A stretch of DNA of 64,000 nucleotides from Terribacillus aidingensis (GTDB lineage Bacteria; Bacillota; Bacilli; Bacillales; Amphibacillaceae). Made by a program: the position numbers and the translations under genes. A model generated the notes under the pieces. That model was given only the letters and a program-made list of their open reading frames with translations, was not told where the DNA came from and made no database searches. The DNA lies in assembly GCF_900215625.1 (NCBI RefSeq), contig NZ_OBEK01000004.1, forward strand, positions 123,593 through 187,592, written 5' to 3'. How positions within the stretch are numbered: the stretch's first letter is position 1; every line of letters starts with the position of its first letter. Below, piece after piece: positions 63,584-64,000 of this stretch.

Positions 63584-64000
63584 ATGAGCCAATTGGCGAA
63601 TGATTTAATAAATGGATTAAATAAAGAGCAAGCAGAAGCTGTGCAGCATACGGAAGGACCGCTTTTAATTATGGCAGGAGCCGGAAGCGGGAAGACCCGC
63701 GTGCTGACGAACCGTATTGCTTATCTGCTTGGAGAAAAAGAAGTGTCGCCGCGCAGTATATTGGCGATTACTTTCACAAACAAAGCAGCTCGTGAAATGC
63801 GGGAACGTGTGCACAAATTAGTCGGAGAAGAAGGCGCTCAGATTTGGGTTTCGACTTTCCACTCCATGTGTGTACGCATTTTACGTCGCGATATAGACAG
63901 AATAGGATACAACAGCAACTTTTCTATTTTGGATACGAGTGACCAGCTGTCTGTTATTAAGCAGGCACTGAAACGGCTTAATCTGGATCCTAAACAATAT
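63584..64000 (+). CDS. pcrA: ATP-dependent DNA helicase PcrA, N-terminal part
   Basis: The first 139 codons of a UvrD/Rep-family 3'-5' DNA helicase; the gene runs off the window. The Q motif LNKEQAEAV, Walker A AGAGSGKT (31-38), motif Ia [16 protein letters not shown] and [16 protein letters not shown] are visible. PcrA is essential in Bacillus for repair and for clearing proteins from DNA. AAGGCGGTG precedes the ATG. Confidence 0.96.
   Translation, partial: MSQLANDLINGLNKEQAEAVQHTEGPLLIMAGAGSGKTRVLTNRIAYLLGEKEVSPRSILAITFTNKAAREMRERVHKLVGEEGAQIWVSTFHSMCVRILRRDIDRIGYNSNFSILDTSDQLSVIKQALKRLNLDPKQY

Overview
The window is chromosomal DNA of a low-GC Gram-positive endospore-former of the family Bacillaceae. 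The gene order closely follows the Bacillus subtilis segment yeaC-yeaD-yebA-guaA-pbuG-yebE-yebG-purEKBCSQLFMNHD-...-yerC-pcrB-pcrA, and Bacillus-type signals recur: strong AGGAGG ribosome binding sites, cre boxes, guanine riboswitches, and TTG/GTG starts. Differences from B. subtilis (no yerA/yerB, a Gfo/Idh gene before pcrB, hmp-nsrR, an unusual PTS operon) suggest a related genus. A halotolerant Terribacillus-like organism is my guess, not a demonstrated assignment. I saw no rRNA, tRNA, CRISPR array, insertion sequence or prophage.

Layout. 1-180: end of an amino-acid permease. 250-6220: a catabolite-controlled operon for an UlaA/SgaT-type PTS (PRD regulator with fused EIIA, EIIB, EIIC, a small TPR-like protein, a class II aldolase and a P-loop kinase), probably for uptake and cleavage of an unidentified sugar or sugar acid. 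6400-10990: a DJ-1/PfpI stress protein, divergent flavohaemoglobin hmp and its repressor nsrR, a DedA protein, and divergent psd/pssA for phosphatidylethanolamine. 11550-18330: a sensor kinase and response regulator directly upstream of dltXABCD, which D-alanylates teichoic acids. 18390-30850: accessory genes, including acetyltransferases, rocD, an aldo/keto reductase, a TetR-controlled multidrug pump, the PH-domain pair ydbS/ydbT, small membrane and hypothetical proteins, a chemoreceptor and a VOC protein. 31020-33140: two tandem SH3b-amidase cell-wall hydrolases. 33700-35650: a K+/H+ antiporter system (khtT/khtU) led by an AbrB-like protein. 35800-40190: the MoxR / DUF58 / transglutaminase trio. 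40200-61040: purine metabolism, comprising guaA with an uncharacterised structured leader, pbuG and the twelve-gene pur operon, both of the latter behind guanine riboswitches. A MurE-like ligase and a FUSC membrane protein lie between guaA and pbuG. 61040-64000: a DUF2892 protein, yerC, an oxidoreductase, pcrB and the start of pcrA.

How the genes work together. The pur operon makes IMP from PRPP, guaA makes GMP, and pbuG imports guanine/hypoxanthine; guanine-sensing RNA leaders switch off synthesis and import together. The dlt genes, the amidases, the MurE paralogue and the phospholipid genes all concern the envelope. The least explained parts are the PTS operon with its TPR and kinase partners, the guaA leader, the MurE paralogue with an altered amino-acid-selecting motif, the AbrB-like gene in the khtS position, and several small genes under strong palindromic or cre control.
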